A stretch of 64,000 nucleotides of DNA, taken from positions 229,848,578 to 229,912,577 of the forward strand of contig CP136062.1 in assembly GCA_032622095.1 (NCBI GenBank), written 5' to 3'. This document shows positions 52,001 through 57,790 of this stretch, piece by piece; the stretch's first letter is position 1, and each line of letters begins with the position of its first letter. The position numbers and the translations under genes are program-made. This stretch comes from Siphonodentalium dalli (lineage: Eukaryota > Mollusca > Scaphopoda > Gadilida > Siphonodentaliidae). Below the pieces are notes generated by a model. That model searched no databases, was not told the origin of the DNA, and was given only the letters and a program-made list of their open reading frames with translations.

Positions 52001-53439
52001 CATTGATTAAATTTAATTAGACCAACATGTCTGGAATCTCAAATCTGTGTTAATGTCATGCTGAAACACCATTCATTTGATGTTTTTGTGGCTATGTGAG
52101 AGTTTCTGATGACCATTTTTTTTCTGAATTCCAATGAAAAACACAAGTTGTAAGAAATGTTATATTGTGTACAGGACATTAAAATTCTGTGTGAGATATA
52201 TTGAAGAATTCAACATTGACGTCATCGACCACGGGTGAATTTATGAAACTGGTTATATAGAATTCTAACACATCTACTAATGTACATGTACAAGTACAAC
52301 ATTCATCAACCGGCAGTGTCAGCACTCAAGAACAGCACAGCAGTGCAGCATCTGTTGAATCGCCAACAGTGTCCGACACATCTTCCAGTGAATCTTTTAA
52401 TGTGAGTTTGCTTCTATGGCGAAGAAGATGGAAGTCAAGATAAAAAAAACGGCCCTTATCAGGGCCACACTTTCTCCTAAAGAGTAATCTTTAAAATTGC
52501 TAAACCTTCATATATTGCTTAATAAAAAGTAATTGTTTGTTTTTATTCCCCACTACTTGCCCTTTGATCTTCATGTGACCCACCACTGACTTAATCCAAT
52601 CAGCCGCCTAACAATAGCAATTAACAGCTAATTAGCGACTCGGCGGCCGGCTCGGCTGATTCCAACTACAACTTTTAGTGTGCTGGAGAATGAAAACAGT
52701 CGATAAAAGTTTAAATATAAGACTTACAAATTATCTTTTTAGTTTGTTTTATTTGTAATTGGCATAACTTACCACAAACCAAAATTCATCACTATTGGAA
52801 TTATATTAACGACAATAAACGAAATTGAAAATCCCAACTACACATTTTACTGGACTCGAGCTCGGGCTCGGACTACAACTATTAGTGTGTCCCGTCTGCA
52901 CTGTGCCGGTCTCTTCTTCGTTCCGTAGACGTTTGAGCACTTCTTCAGAAAGCTGGCTGTTGTTAACCTCGGTGGATCGGACATGTGTTGTAATAACACA
53001 CTGTGATAATGAACCATTTGCATCAAACGTTTGTTTTGAAAGCACCCCTTTTAATTAGTCTTCACTTACATTAAGTGCCGTTCAGTTGTCAAAACATCGT
53101 GTCATTCTTTATCTCAGTCCACGCATTGACATAATTAATTCAATGAATAAACACATGTTTTGTTGATCAAAATCTTTAATAATATATCATCAAAGAACAT
53201 AAAAGAACATAATCACTATTAACAATTGTCTCGGGGGCGGGTAGTCCCGTTCCCGATACGGTACATCGAAAATTGGCAAGTGCGTTAACAATTTCGTTCA
53301 TAAAGGAACTATGGATCAAACGAATTCGATTGAGAATATTGGAATAGAAACCACTCACTTGTATAAGTGCTTTTATTTCGAGATCTAACTTGTTTATCTC
53401 CTGCAAATAAAGTTTCACTCGAATATCGTCAGCTGTCAT
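24821..53439 (-). CDS. BNIP1: BNIP1/Sec20 SNARE gene (six coding exons, whole coding span)
   Basis: Joining 53359-53439, 47985-48077, 33672-33763, 30016-30117, 27710-27831 and 24821-25014 (minus strand) gives one 227-residue frame with GT/AG borders and matching phases. Human BNIP1 is 228 residues. The product is the Sec20-type SNARE of the syntaxin-18/Use1/Sec22 complex, which acts in Golgi-to-ER retrograde fusion and is tail-anchored in the ER. Visible signatures are LDLEIKALIQ near the N-terminus, REKLSQLRHKIE around residue 50, an amphipathic SNARE-like stretch at about 130-200, LLTKYGRRE just before the membrane, and a single membrane segment at about 203-220 followed by KKRLWDS. No stop or frameshift interrupts it. 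Introns are 5.3, 14.2, 3.6, 2.2 and 2.7 kb and full of transposons. UTRs and promoter are not defined. The identification rests on remembered family similarity over all six exons. Confidence 0.95.
25049..25107 (-). pseudogene. Degenerate partial copy of BNIP1 exon 6
   Basis: About 59 bases in intron 5 match the exon 6 segment at 24932-24979 (gttagaagtttctt, then gttttgaatatgacc, then cccattccctt). A homopolymeric C tract expands the middle. It is too short and broken to code. Confidence 0.75.
25110..25828. other. BNIP1 intron 5, mostly unannotated
   Basis: Holds the second copy of repeat H (25440-25630). No exon candidate on either strand. Confidence 0.4.
25829..26137. mobile_element. Family F copy, partial
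   Basis: Matches 14034-14335: ttatggttctcagaatgcaa, the ggaaggggaataactctatc hairpin, and gatctggggattt then gaaaatta. The terminal TTAA is lost. Confidence 0.8.
26140..26252. repeat. Palindromic element founding the next satellite
   Basis: gttctaatagcgtactgttt...tctc and gagaaaaaccgtacgctatg are inverted arms around ggattatttt...aaaataatcc. Confidence 0.75.
26245..26826. repeat. 31-bp satellite, about 18 units
   Basis: ccgtacgctatgctccgaac then agttaactaaa. Adjacent units often alternate accgtac and actgtac, suggesting a 62-bp higher-order unit. Two units have a short deletion (gctactcagaac). Confidence 0.95.
26901..27337. mobile_element. hAT-type MITE, family C
   Basis: 437 bp from CAAGCCTGAATTTAGTGTG to CACACTATTTGCAGGCTTG in intron 5. 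Flanking octamers do not match, so it may be recombinant. Confidence 0.75.
27379..27613. mobile_element. Tc1/mariner-like palindromic MITE, family D
   Basis: 235 bp; ends CAGTAATGCTCTAAATAATC and complement, TA on the right flank (TG on the left). An internal ~30-bp piece (tcaggatttagttggaaata...) is duplicated. Its right end lies 7 bases from the partial exon 5 copy, inside the donor gtaagta. Confidence 0.8.
27621..27699 (-). pseudogene. Partial tandem copy of BNIP1 exon 5
   Basis: The last ~79 bases of exon 5 and its donor are repeated 89 bp downstream on the gene strand. The copy is open in the same frame with a few changes (E to K, N to T, T to K) and keeps donor gtaagta. It has no acceptor of its own, because it follows the true donor directly. 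Reading through the true donor meets TAA within three codons, so normal splicing should discard the copy. Confidence 0.85.
27710..27831 (-). CDS. BNIP1: BNIP1 exon 5
   Basis: 122 bp, from acceptor ttcttttag to donor gtaagtaa. It encodes KINNKQMLAKQAGNITESLL and then MAGQVQYSGQINERL, matching SLAQTSSTITESL...MAQQVQQSEE of human BNIP1. A second AG at 27813-27814 would give a shorter exon, but only the outer acceptor keeps phase with exon 4. The 3' part of the exon is duplicated immediately downstream. Confidence 0.92.
27882..28013. repeat. 18-bp tandem repeat, about 7 units
   Basis: gatcaagtcaggcacatt repeated in BNIP1 intron 4. Confidence 0.92.
28014..28517. other. Intron 4 stretch, little recognised
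   Basis: Only a family C end fragment at about 28318 (caagccttgaaatagcgtga). No exon candidate. Confidence 0.4.
28522..28669. mobile_element. Tc1/mariner-like palindromic MITE, family D
   Basis: 148 bp with TA at 28520-28521 and 28670-28671. Ends CAGTATTGCTCTAATTAATC and complement. TA target plus CAGT ends fit the Tc1/mariner group. Confidence 0.85.
28679..29093. mobile_element. hAT-type MITE, family C, right end lost
   Basis: Starts CAAGCCTGCAAATAGTGTG; both hairpins present; stops at ggacctcattcttg without the terminal repeat. Confidence 0.75.
29187..29310. mobile_element. Family C single-hairpin copy, right end replaced
   Basis: CAGGCCTCAAAATATAGTG left end and one hairpin, then cattcagcttgaatgg. 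A 55-bp direct repeat (cagcttgaatggctat at 29305 and 29360) follows to about 29420. Confidence 0.65.
29525..29768. mobile_element. Family C interior fragment
   Basis: ggcctcatctcctctggaag through aaattggcagacgacacatt to gaggtcccaagagggtgaat; no ends. Confidence 0.65.
29841..29952. mobile_element. Family D MITE, short copy
   Basis: 112 bp with TA at 29839-29840 and 29953-29954; ends CATTAATGCCCTAAATAATC and near-complement. It lies 63 bp from the exon 4 donor. Confidence 0.75.
30016..30117 (-). CDS. BNIP1: BNIP1 exon 4
   Basis: 102 bp, from acceptor cattgcag to donor gtatga. It encodes SLRQATLAAQLAIDKNEKD and ends VRQR, aligning with SWRKANLTCKIAIDNLEKAE...RQR of human BNIP1. A piggyBac-type MITE lies only 29 bases upstream of the exon, so the intron 3 branch point may be inside or beside it. 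Confidence 0.92.
30147..30524 (+). mobile_element. Family A MITE next to the BNIP1 exon 4 acceptor
   Basis: 378 bp; TTAA at 30143-30146 and TTAG at 30525-30528. The left end is shortened (CCCTTTACCCTGTGCC) and both hairpins are present. It lies in intron 3, 29 bases upstream of exon 4. Confidence 0.88.
30529..32130. other. Intron 3 stretch without a recognised gene
   Basis: Includes a G homopolymer at about 31224-31246. A plus-strand 79-codon frame (31786-32025) resembles nothing I recognise. No BNIP1 exon is missing from this interval. Confidence 0.4.
32133..32250. repeat. ~118-bp palindrome
   Basis: aagaaataactcttgtttcg and its exact complement enclose ~70 bp. Nearby, aatgggagaa tracts repeat at 32263 and 32336. 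Confidence 0.78.
32432..33663. mobile_element. Family D-related element, 1.2 kb, hosting a nested MITE
   Basis: TA at 32430-32431 and 33664-33665. Ends CAGCTACGCTCTAGTTAATC and the complement of CAGCTATGCTCTAATTAATC. The interior is non-coding apart from the nested family A copy at 33086-33472. The right end touches the exon 3 donor. Confidence 0.7.
33086..33472 (+). mobile_element. Family A MITE nested in a D-type element
   Basis: 387 bp with TTAA at 33082-33085 and 33473-33476; both hairpins present. Confidence 0.88.
33672..33763 (-). CDS. BNIP1: BNIP1 exon 3
   Basis: 92 bp, from acceptor ttggcag to donor gtaagtta. It encodes ELSTLGKEQERDDDRK and then ADVDNHRDRLA, corresponding to the LEQLAKEQ...EVENHKKQ region of human BNIP1. 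It ends with two bases of an Asn codon completed by exon 4. A Tc1/mariner-like element starts at donor position +9. Confidence 0.92.
33919..34109. mobile_element. Family D MITE
   Basis: 191 bp with TA at 33917-33918 and 34110-34111; ends CAGTAATACCCTAAATAATT and near-complement. The last ~30 bp (tttagtgcattactgta) is repeated once just beyond. Confidence 0.8.
34197..34934 (+). mobile_element. Chimeric A/B MITE with amplified hairpin cassette
   Basis: TTAA at 34193-34196 and 34935-34938. The left end is the family A sequence CCCTTTACCCAACA; the right end is the family B type CATCATGAAAGGG. A 148-bp spacer-plus-hairpin cassette is present four times (34291, 34439, 34587, 34735), nearly identical. 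Confidence 0.88.
34905..35021. repeat. 117-bp fold-back centred on 34963
   Basis: The B-type right end, TTAA and 23 bp of flank (taaaggggtcattgaaacat) are followed by the complement of all three. The flank arms are perfect; the element ends differ at a few bases. Confidence 0.88.
34992..35160 (+). mobile_element. Family B left end fragment
   Basis: After TTAA (34988-34991) come CCCTTTCATGACGG, aaggcatgaaaaag and a G tract like the interior of the copy at 23641-24244. Confidence 0.6.
35219..35846. repeat. 45-bp minisatellite, about 14 units
   Basis: ataatggctggtaacaaatt then tcatcattctgttctgttt. Because 45 is a multiple of three, it creates 117- and 120-codon frames on opposite strands that are artefacts. 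Confidence 0.97.
35870..36545. mobile_element. Dispersed element with C-rich start and hairpin end
   Basis: Runs from ggataccccccc to a hairpin tatacccccccctaaattcg...ggggggtata. The interior repeats the phrase ggttcccatggta...atatc.gt.ccaag three times. The style is one I associate with bivalve genomes; class uncertain. Confidence 0.5.
36673..36866. repeat. ~75-85-bp tandem repeat interrupted by a hAT insertion
   Basis: cggtgcatacctctttgtgg then cataatgcctagtgtgggca occurs three times; the remainder of the last unit resumes at 37758 (gcataaatataaccaatggc). Confidence 0.85.
36869..37757. mobile_element. Internally deleted hAT transposon
   Basis: 889 bp flanked by a perfect 8-bp duplication GCATAAAT (36861-36868 and 37758-37765). 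Ends TAGGGTCCGGCGAA and complement. Both subterminal regions are full of cgaatcgaatc copies, as expected of transposase-binding repeats. Interior keeps the N-terminal BED finger on the minus strand; the catalytic part is absent. Located in BNIP1 intron 2. Confidence 0.92.
37235..37471 (-). pseudogene. hAT transposase N-terminus with BED zinc finger
   Basis: A 77-codon frame containing FRCKSC, a ~20-residue spacer, then HLSRSH, the C-x2-C...H-x4-H pattern of BED fingers that bind hAT ends. It ends after a Lys/Arg-rich stretch with no RNase H-like domain, so it is a remnant. Confidence 0.75.
37940..41180. mobile_element. Long imperfect inverted repeat, 3.2 kb, with a nested insertion
   Basis: Left arm (37940-38475 and 39645-40010) pairs with right arm (40320-41180): for example attcttaaacaaaatgtgtg with cacacattttgtttaagaat, and tttggtaaa...tttatagctttt with its complement. 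Arms are ~75-80% alike by eye. The left arm is split by the repeat at 38481-39640, which the right arm lacks. Confidence 0.75.
38481..39640 (+). mobile_element. Dispersed repeat J with internal 244-bp tandem duplication
   Basis: Starts gaaggtgacccgacttcgtc and ends in an acaaacaaacaa tract plus atatataatagatt. It is rich in ttgaaggtcaaggtca phrases. The segment from 38575 is repeated at 38819. A relative is at 53826-54420. Probably a retroposon tail-type repeat; class not proven. Confidence 0.6.
41220..41700 (+). pseudogene. Frameshifted CXC-domain (tesmin/TSO1-like) protein fragment
   Basis: One frame gives MSALSLKIDNDIVHIDPQLL, then FQRLITVAK. After a frameshift near 41555 another frame gives PPAPKELLNIIRCKCKTDC then KSNMCTC. 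Cysteine spacing matches the CXC repeats of tesmin/TSO1-like proteins, and the ordering is that of a multicopy invertebrate family I recall. Stops and shifts make it a relic. Lies antisense in BNIP1 intron 2. Confidence 0.6.
41870..42400. other. Intron 2 stretch, nothing recognised
   Basis: AT-rich with loosely repeated phrases (tttttcaccaatttttcgcc); short frames only. Confidence 0.35.
42570..43018 (+). pseudogene. copia-type pol fragment, 5' piece (RT end and RNase H start)
   Basis: Reads IPINNARKSMKHEPLTESE, GQINWIVNQTRPDAAYDAL, LYCDASFANLPDG and SSSCGYMIF, the RT-to-RNase H region of Ty1/copia polyproteins, and stops at RVVKSTL where another element is inserted. The 5' part of the element and its LTR were not found. 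A retrotransposon relic in BNIP1 intron 2, antisense to the gene. Confidence 0.88.
43019..47389. mobile_element. 4.37-kb fold-back element inserted in the copia fragment
   Basis: TA at 43017-43018 and 47390-47391. Inverted arms of ~1.34 kb (43019-~44360 and ~46050-47389) begin TAGTCTGGTCGATAAA on both sides. The centre is a degenerate tandem array. No transposase frame seen. Arms hold repeated gccaagatggc-type motifs. Confidence 0.88.
44462..46050. repeat. Degenerate ~50-60-bp tandem array (centre of the fold-back element)
   Basis: Repeating phrases catatacacctcacccatga and ccatacagtcactcc at irregular 50-60-bp spacing. All frames of 60-100 codons here arise from this array. Confidence 0.85.
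47392..47727 (+). pseudogene. copia-type pol fragment, 3' piece (RNase H end)
   Basis: Continues the frame broken at 43018: AAEALAMVDGLDAAYYLG, FTDNRSLVENI, LQWIESKNQLADALTKKG, ending CGQA stop. ADALTKK near the C-terminus is typical of copia RNase H. No clear LTR follows before BNIP1 exon 2 at 47985. Confidence 0.88.
47985..48077 (-). CDS. BNIP1: BNIP1 exon 2
   Basis: 93 bp, 31 codons, phase 0 at both ends, with acceptor attttcag and donor gtaata. It encodes DVRDYG..., then QLRHKIE, which matches the D(I/V)RD...QLRHRIQ region of BNIP1. It lies just upstream (in gene direction) of the copia/fold-back nest in intron 2. Confidence 0.93.
48240..48745. other. Intron 1 stretch, nothing recognised
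   Basis: Unique-looking AT-rich sequence; no exon candidate. Confidence 0.35.
48750..49175. mobile_element. 426-bp MITE with TACTCTCGGGCTCC ends (family K)
   Basis: Left TACTCTCGGGCTCCAAATAA and right complement of TACTCTTGGGCTCCAAATAA. Subterminal copies of aataatagtgcaggg and aataaacgtgcagaccc occur on both sides. Target duplication not clear. Confidence 0.78.
49561..49712 (-). mobile_element. tRNA-derived SINE (head region)
   Basis: On the minus strand, TAGCCGAGAGGTAGCG resembles an A box and GGGATCGCAACC a B box, ~35 bases apart as in tRNA promoters, followed by an unrelated body. It is not a functional tRNA, since no cloverleaf closes. Located in intron 1. Confidence 0.6.
49868..49941 (-). 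other. Candidate cryptic 74-bp exon in BNIP1 intron 1
   Basis: An acceptor (cttccctcag) and a donor (gtgtaatg) bracket 74 bp that is open in one frame and reads protein-like (VVLDHHDIFFDGK). Joined to exon 1 in phase 0 it instead ends in an in-frame TAG, so inclusion would truncate BNIP1. Chance is quite possible at this length. Confidence 0.2.
51016..51157 (+). pseudogene. Partial PHD-type zinc finger, possible captured exon
   Basis: Frame reads ELDCDKCRLPN, DDMVECSKEDCETWVHHMC. The spacing C-x2-C, C-x4-C, H-x2-C with Trp before His gives the first six ligands of a PHD finger; the last Cys pair is missing. The frame meets a donor-like ACAG/gtgacc right after the final Cys, so the finger may have continued in another exon. 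PHD fingers read histone H3 tails; no such role is shown here. Confidence 0.6.
51155..51745. repeat. Direct duplication rich in ggtatacc palindromes
   Basis: About 150 bp at 51155-51305 (ggggtacataccccggtata ... acaatcttgacacaaagcat) is repeated at 51600-51745. Both copies are strings of GGTAC/GGTATACC half-palindromes. They fill the gap between the two plus-strand coding-like segments. Confidence 0.85.
52262..52397 (+). pseudogene. Ser/Thr-rich coding-like segment with donor site
   Basis: Open ~45 codons (VQVQHSSTGSVSTQEQHSSA, VESPTVSDTSSSESFN) ending at a canonical donor gtgagttt. It could be a later exon of the PHD-containing capture. Low-complexity, so no family can be named. Confidence 0.35.
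52890..53045 (-). pseudogene. Coding-like segment of unknown origin
   Basis: Minus frame reads KQTFDANGSLSQCVITTHVR and VNNSQLSEEVLKRLRNEEE, mixed charged composition unlike nearby AT-rich DNA, between the inner arm and the outer terminus. The opposite strand is also open for 77 codons. No family recognised. Confidence 0.35.
53359..53439 (-). CDS. BNIP1: BNIP1 exon 1
   Basis: Encodes residues 1-27, starting at the ATG at 53439 and ending ALIQ before the donor gtgagt. The start is chosen because the N-terminus then has the same length as vertebrate BNIP1, where the conserved LDLE(I/V)KALIQ block lies about 17 residues in. Phase 0 end. Confidence 0.93.
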
Positions 53440-53825
53440 TTAGAAAAATAATAATTTAGGTCTTGCGTAATGGGATCGTTATATGACGCCGACATCGAAC
53501 AAAGTCTCTATGAATGAGGACAACAAATCCACCACATTAAATATCGACAGAATGTATTGGAGAGTGCAATATTTGTTCGTGTTCTAATTGTTTGTTCACT
53601 GAAATTAAAGTTAAATATCGGATATTGTTAGACAAGAAAACCATAGTCAGAAATGGTAACGCCACCAATATCATATTATTAGCCATAAATATAAATTATA
53701 ATACAATTATTCTATAAACTAGCTTTCAAATTTTATGTGGGGAATTTGCATACTTCCATATTTCAAGTTTTCCCGTTTCTCGTGTCATACATTACTTTCT
53801 TCAAACTGTCTTCTTTATTACACAA
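53440..53825. other. BNIP1: Presumed BNIP1 5' flank
   Basis: Immediately upstream of the start codon; AT-rich. I see no convincing TATA box, initiator or CpG island, and the transcription start cannot be placed. Confidence 0.4.
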
Positions 53826-54420
53826 GCTGATGGACCCGACTTCGCCCGGGCTGAACATTTCCCATCTGATTTCCGGTGAAAGGCGCGATTTGACCTTCAA
53901 TTGACTATTTCGAAAGTCAAGGTCAGGTCAGGGTCATGATTTGACCCGTCCAAAACACCCCCACCCGGAGAAAAGTACCCCTAGGTATCAAATTTCGTCG
54001 AAATCCGTCCGTTTTACCCCACTTGACCTTTAATAAACAATTTTGAAGGTCAAGGTAAGGTCGGAGTCATGATTTAACCCGTCCAAAACACTCCCCCGAC
54101 AAAAGCATCCTTAGGTATAAAATTTCGTCGAAATCCATCCGTTTTATCCGATCTGACCTTTGATTGACCACATTGAAGGTCAAGGTCACGCCGAGGTCAC
54201 GATTTGACCCGTTCAAAACTCTCCCCGGACAAAAGTAACCCTAGGTATCAAATTTCGCCGAAATTTGTCCGCTTTACCCAAATTGACCTTACATTGACAG
54301 TTTTAAAGGTCAAGGTCAGGTCGGGGTCACGATTTGACCCGTCCAAAACACTTCCCGGACACAAATATCCATAAGTAGCAAATTACGTTGAAATCTATGG
54401 AAAGCCGAAGAGGACATGTT
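53826..54420 (+). mobile_element. Dispersed repeat J, second copy
   Basis: Starts ggacccgacttcgcccgggc; then four ~115-bp blocks of ttgaaggtcaaggtcaggtc, gatttgacccgtccaaaaca and atcaaatttcgtcgaaatcc. Related to 38481-39640. Confidence 0.65.
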
Positions 54421-54489
54421 GGTTGCTAATTGCTAGACATACGACGCGGTATTTTAAAGGTGTTTCAAACTAGGAGATAGAAGTATTCT

Positions 54490-54606
54490 GCGTTTCAAAT
54501 GGTGATGAATTATAGTATTTTATTCAAATTTTATGGCATAAATTGTTATTAAAACCGTATATACCATAAAAAAAATGAATGACTCGAAAATTAAGTGAAC
54601 CTTTAA
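54490..54606 (-). mobile_element. Family F left-end fragment, inverted
   Basis: Reverse complement of about 13852-13975 with ~85% identity by eye; keeps the end sequence followed by TTAA. Confidence 0.65.
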
Positions 54607-54850
54607 ACAAAGTCACAATTGCAGTTAGGCTCATCTCATACTCGTCCATTCAGCGATATTCTGCTGCGCAGTTTGTTATAGCCTCCAGTATTCATTGAGC
54701 GTTATAGCCCAACTGTTATAATTCGCCTTTAGCAGGCGTACTTTTGCCTCAGATTATTGAGATATTAGGTCACACGTAATCACATTAAATAGCATGGAAA
54801 CATAGCAATTGTGTGGGCTGCTTGGCGTGAATATGTAATGAGAAATAAGG
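54607..54850. other. Short stretch, nothing recognised
   Basis: ttatagcc phrases recur; no gene support. Confidence 0.3.
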
Positions 54851-54854
54851 TCAT

Positions 54855-55630
54855 ACGTAATGACATTAAACTCAAGAAAACCCGCGAAAACAAAACAAAA
54901 TCACATTTAATGTTTTAAGGTATTTCCTTCATAAAAAGAATCTTCGTGATAATGAACCCTCTCAATACTTTGGAATATAGAATTAACCTTAAAATAACAA
55001 AAACCTTCGGAACACAGAACCTTCGGAATAACGAACCTTCGGATTGGTGAACCTTCGGAATAGGGAACATTCAGAGAAATTTCGGAATAGTGGACCTTCG
55101 GGATAGTGAACCTTCGGAATAGAGACATGCCCCCCCCCCCAATATTCATATTATATGCCCAGAGTTCAAAGGTATGGACCCATAAAATTCTAAATTTGGC
55201 CCTTAAAATATTGAACTCCAAATTGGAGCCCACACAGAACATCACTTAAGTCAACTGTACCTGTGTCATGTCCCAATGCGGGAGGGTCCATATATACCAC
55301 AACATTCGTATTATATGTCAAGAATTCAACGGTATGGGCCCACGTAATGACATTAAATCTCAAGAAAACCCGCGAAAACAAAAACAAAATCACATTTAAT
55401 GTTCTAAGTTAAGTTATTTCCTCCTGTATCTGTATCGGTATGCGCACGGGATAAGTTCGGATGTGAGCACACACTCCATAAAAAGAATCTTTGTGAAAAT
55501 GAACCCTCTCAGATTAGTCTCAATACTTTAGAATATAGAATTAACCTAAAAATAACAAAAACCTTCGGAATAGAGAACCTTCGGAATAGCGGACCTTCGG
55601 GATACCGAACCTTCATAATAGAAACATGTC
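54855..55630. repeat. ~280-bp direct duplication with accttcggaatag units
   Basis: Copy 1 is 54855-55130 and copy 2 is 55345-55630, both with caagaaaacccgcgaaaaca and a ~16-bp array of gaaccttcggaatag variants. Between them is ggcccttaaaatattgaact sequence. Confidence 0.8.
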
Positions 55631-55639
55631 CCCACAATT

Positions 55640-56026
55640 ACACCGGTGCGTAAACACATGTGCTAATCTTTGTCGTACTATCGTAACTATCGGTACGATT
55701 TATACTCAAGTACGAAATAACCATAATACAATCGCCCAGTGGATTATCTATCGACCACACAATATGAAAATCTCTACACCAGTGTACACCACTGTGTGGC
55801 GTAATAAAACAAGTACGAGTTAGTTCCCGCATAATGGAACCGTTTAATGACACTGCGGTATCTGGGAAAAGTCGGCCTCTATGGATAATCCCACTTTTAA
55901 ATACCCGTCTTCACAACACAATTGTTTCGAAATATAACTGTTTTGAATTCCCGCAGCCGGTACGAAAAATGGTACTGCGCGAATTTAAATACAAATAAGG
56001 GTATATGACGGTGTTATGTGGATCAC
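55640..56026. other. Stretch without recognised features
   Basis: Short overlapping frames on both strands; nothing recognised. Confidence 0.3.
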
Positions 56027-57790
56027 TAATCCGAGCTTGACGGGGTTCAAACCAGCTTCGACAGCGCTGGACGGCTCATGACGGCCTGATGCACAGAACA
56101 CTCTACTGAATCCGAGCTTGACGGGATTCGAACCAGCTTCGACAGCGCTGGACGGCACACGACGGCTTGATTCACCAAACACTCTACTGCACCCGCGATT
56201 GACGCTTGACGGGGTTAGAACCAGCTTCGACGGAGCTGGACGGCCCACGACGGCCTGATTCACCAAACACTCTACTGCACCCGCGCTTGACGCTTGACGG
56301 GGATGGAACCAGCGTCGACAGCGCTGCACGGCTTATGACAGTGTTATGTGGATCACGAATCCGCGCTTGACGGGGTTCGAACCAGCTTCGACAGCACTGG
56401 ACGGCCTGATGCACAGAACACTCTATTGAATCCGAGCTTGACGGGGTTAGAACCAGCTTCGACAGCGCTGGACGGCCTATGACGGCATGATGCACCGAAC
56501 ACTCTACTGAAGCCGCGCTTGACGGGGTTAGAACCAGCTTCGACAGCGGCCTATATATGGCGGCCTGATGCACCGAACACTTTATATATATATATACTAA
56601 AGCCGCGCTTGACTGGGTTAGAAACAGCTTCGACAGCGCTGGACGGCCTGATGCACCGAACACTCTAATGAATCCGCGCTTGACGGGTTTAGAACCAGCT
56701 TCGACAGCCCATGACGGCCTGATGCACCGAACACTCTACTGAAAAACTCGCTTGACGGGGTTGGAACCAGCTTCGACAGCGCTGGACGGCCCATGACGGC
56801 CTGGTGCACCGAACACTCTCTGAGTCCGCGCTTGGCGGGGGTAGCGGGGGTAATGGCACAAGAGGTATACTCGTCCTTGACCTCAATAAATGTATACGCG
56901 TAGGGCGCGCATCTATAATCTCAAATCGACTCCATTCCACCCGCATGTGCAATTTGACTTGTATATCAAGATGTTCCACCCACTTTGGTGTTCTAGAAAC
57001 CACCCGAAAAAGACCCGTTAATTAGTTGAATATAACGTGACTGTAAATTCTGAGGTAAATGTCGAGTATATATAGCTCTTGCGACATTACCCCTTTACCT
57101 TGACGGGGTTAGAACCAGCTTCGACAGCGCTGGACGGCCCATGACGGCCTGATGCACCGAACACTCTATTGGATCCGAGCTTGACGGGGTTAGAACCAGC
57201 TTCGACAGCGCTGGACGGCCTATGACGGCCTGATGCACCTAACACTCTACCGAAGCCGCGCTTGAGGGGTTAGAACCAGCTTCGACAGCCTATGGTGGCC
57301 TGATGCGCCGAACACTCTACTGAAGCGGAGCTTGACGGGATTAGAACCAGCTTCGACAGCGCTGGACGGCCCGTGACGGCCTGATGCACCGAGCAGTCCA
57401 CTGAAGCCGCGCTTGACGGGGTTACAATCAGCTTCGACAGCGCTGGACGGCCCATGACGGCCTGATGCACCGAACACTCTATACTAACGCCGCACTTGAC
57501 GGGGTTAGAAACAGCTTCGACAGCACTCGACGGCCTATGGCGGCCTGATGCACCGAACACTCTATTGAATCCGAGCTTGACGGTGTTAGAACCAGCTTCG
57601 ACAGCGCTGGACAGCCTATGGCGGCCTGATGCACCGAACACTATACTGAATCCGCGCTTGACGGGGTTAGAACCAGCTTCGACAGCGCTGGGAAGCCTAT
57701 GAGGGTGTTATGTGGATCATGAATCCGCGCTTCACGGGGTTAAACCGGCTTCGATAGCAATGGACGGCCTATGGCGACGTGATACACGGA
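56027..57790. repeat. ~80-bp degenerate tandem array, about 19 units
   Basis: Units carry gcttgacggggttagaacca, gcttcgacagcgctggacgg and cctgatgcaccgaacactct. Several units have lost internal blocks. Higher GC than its surroundings. Minus-strand frames up to 159 codons are array products. Confidence 0.95.
56847..57093. mobile_element. ~250-bp TIR element inside the 80-bp array
   Basis: ggggtaatggcacaagag on the left and the near-complement ctcttgcgacattacccc on the right bracket non-array sequence that interrupts the units. Confidence 0.6.

Larger units (their letters stand above)
50480..52900. repeat. Inner inverted repeat, arms ~300 bp
   Basis: Left phrases ctccagcacactaaaagttg and cgagccggccgccgagtcgc recur as complements at 52600-52700, and cgagcccgagcccgagtcca at 52855. 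The arms are highly similar, so they are recent or kept alike by conversion. Confidence 0.88.
50104..53254. mobile_element. 3.15-kb TIR transposon with 8-bp target duplication and captured coding pieces
   Basis: A perfect 8-bp duplication GATACGGT lies at 50096-50103 and 53255-53262. Ends are GGGTCCGTGACTACCCGC and the near-complement, both running into ACTACCCGCCCCCGAGACAA. The left end has extra gacaacccgccccc copies. An inner inverted repeat pairs ~50480-50815 with ~52598-52900. Inside are a partial PHD-type finger, a Ser-rich segment with a donor, and a third coding-like piece. No transposase recognised. 8-bp duplications occur in hAT, P and KDZ groups; family unassigned. Inserted in BNIP1 intron 1. 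Confidence 0.9.

Noticed and set aside
53176-53439. 87-codon frame as a separate small protein
   Set aside because: It is BNIP1 exon 1 read through its donor into intron and transposon sequence.
56184-56663. 159-codon minus frame as a gene
   Set aside because: Product of the ~80-bp tandem array; no domain or start context supports it.
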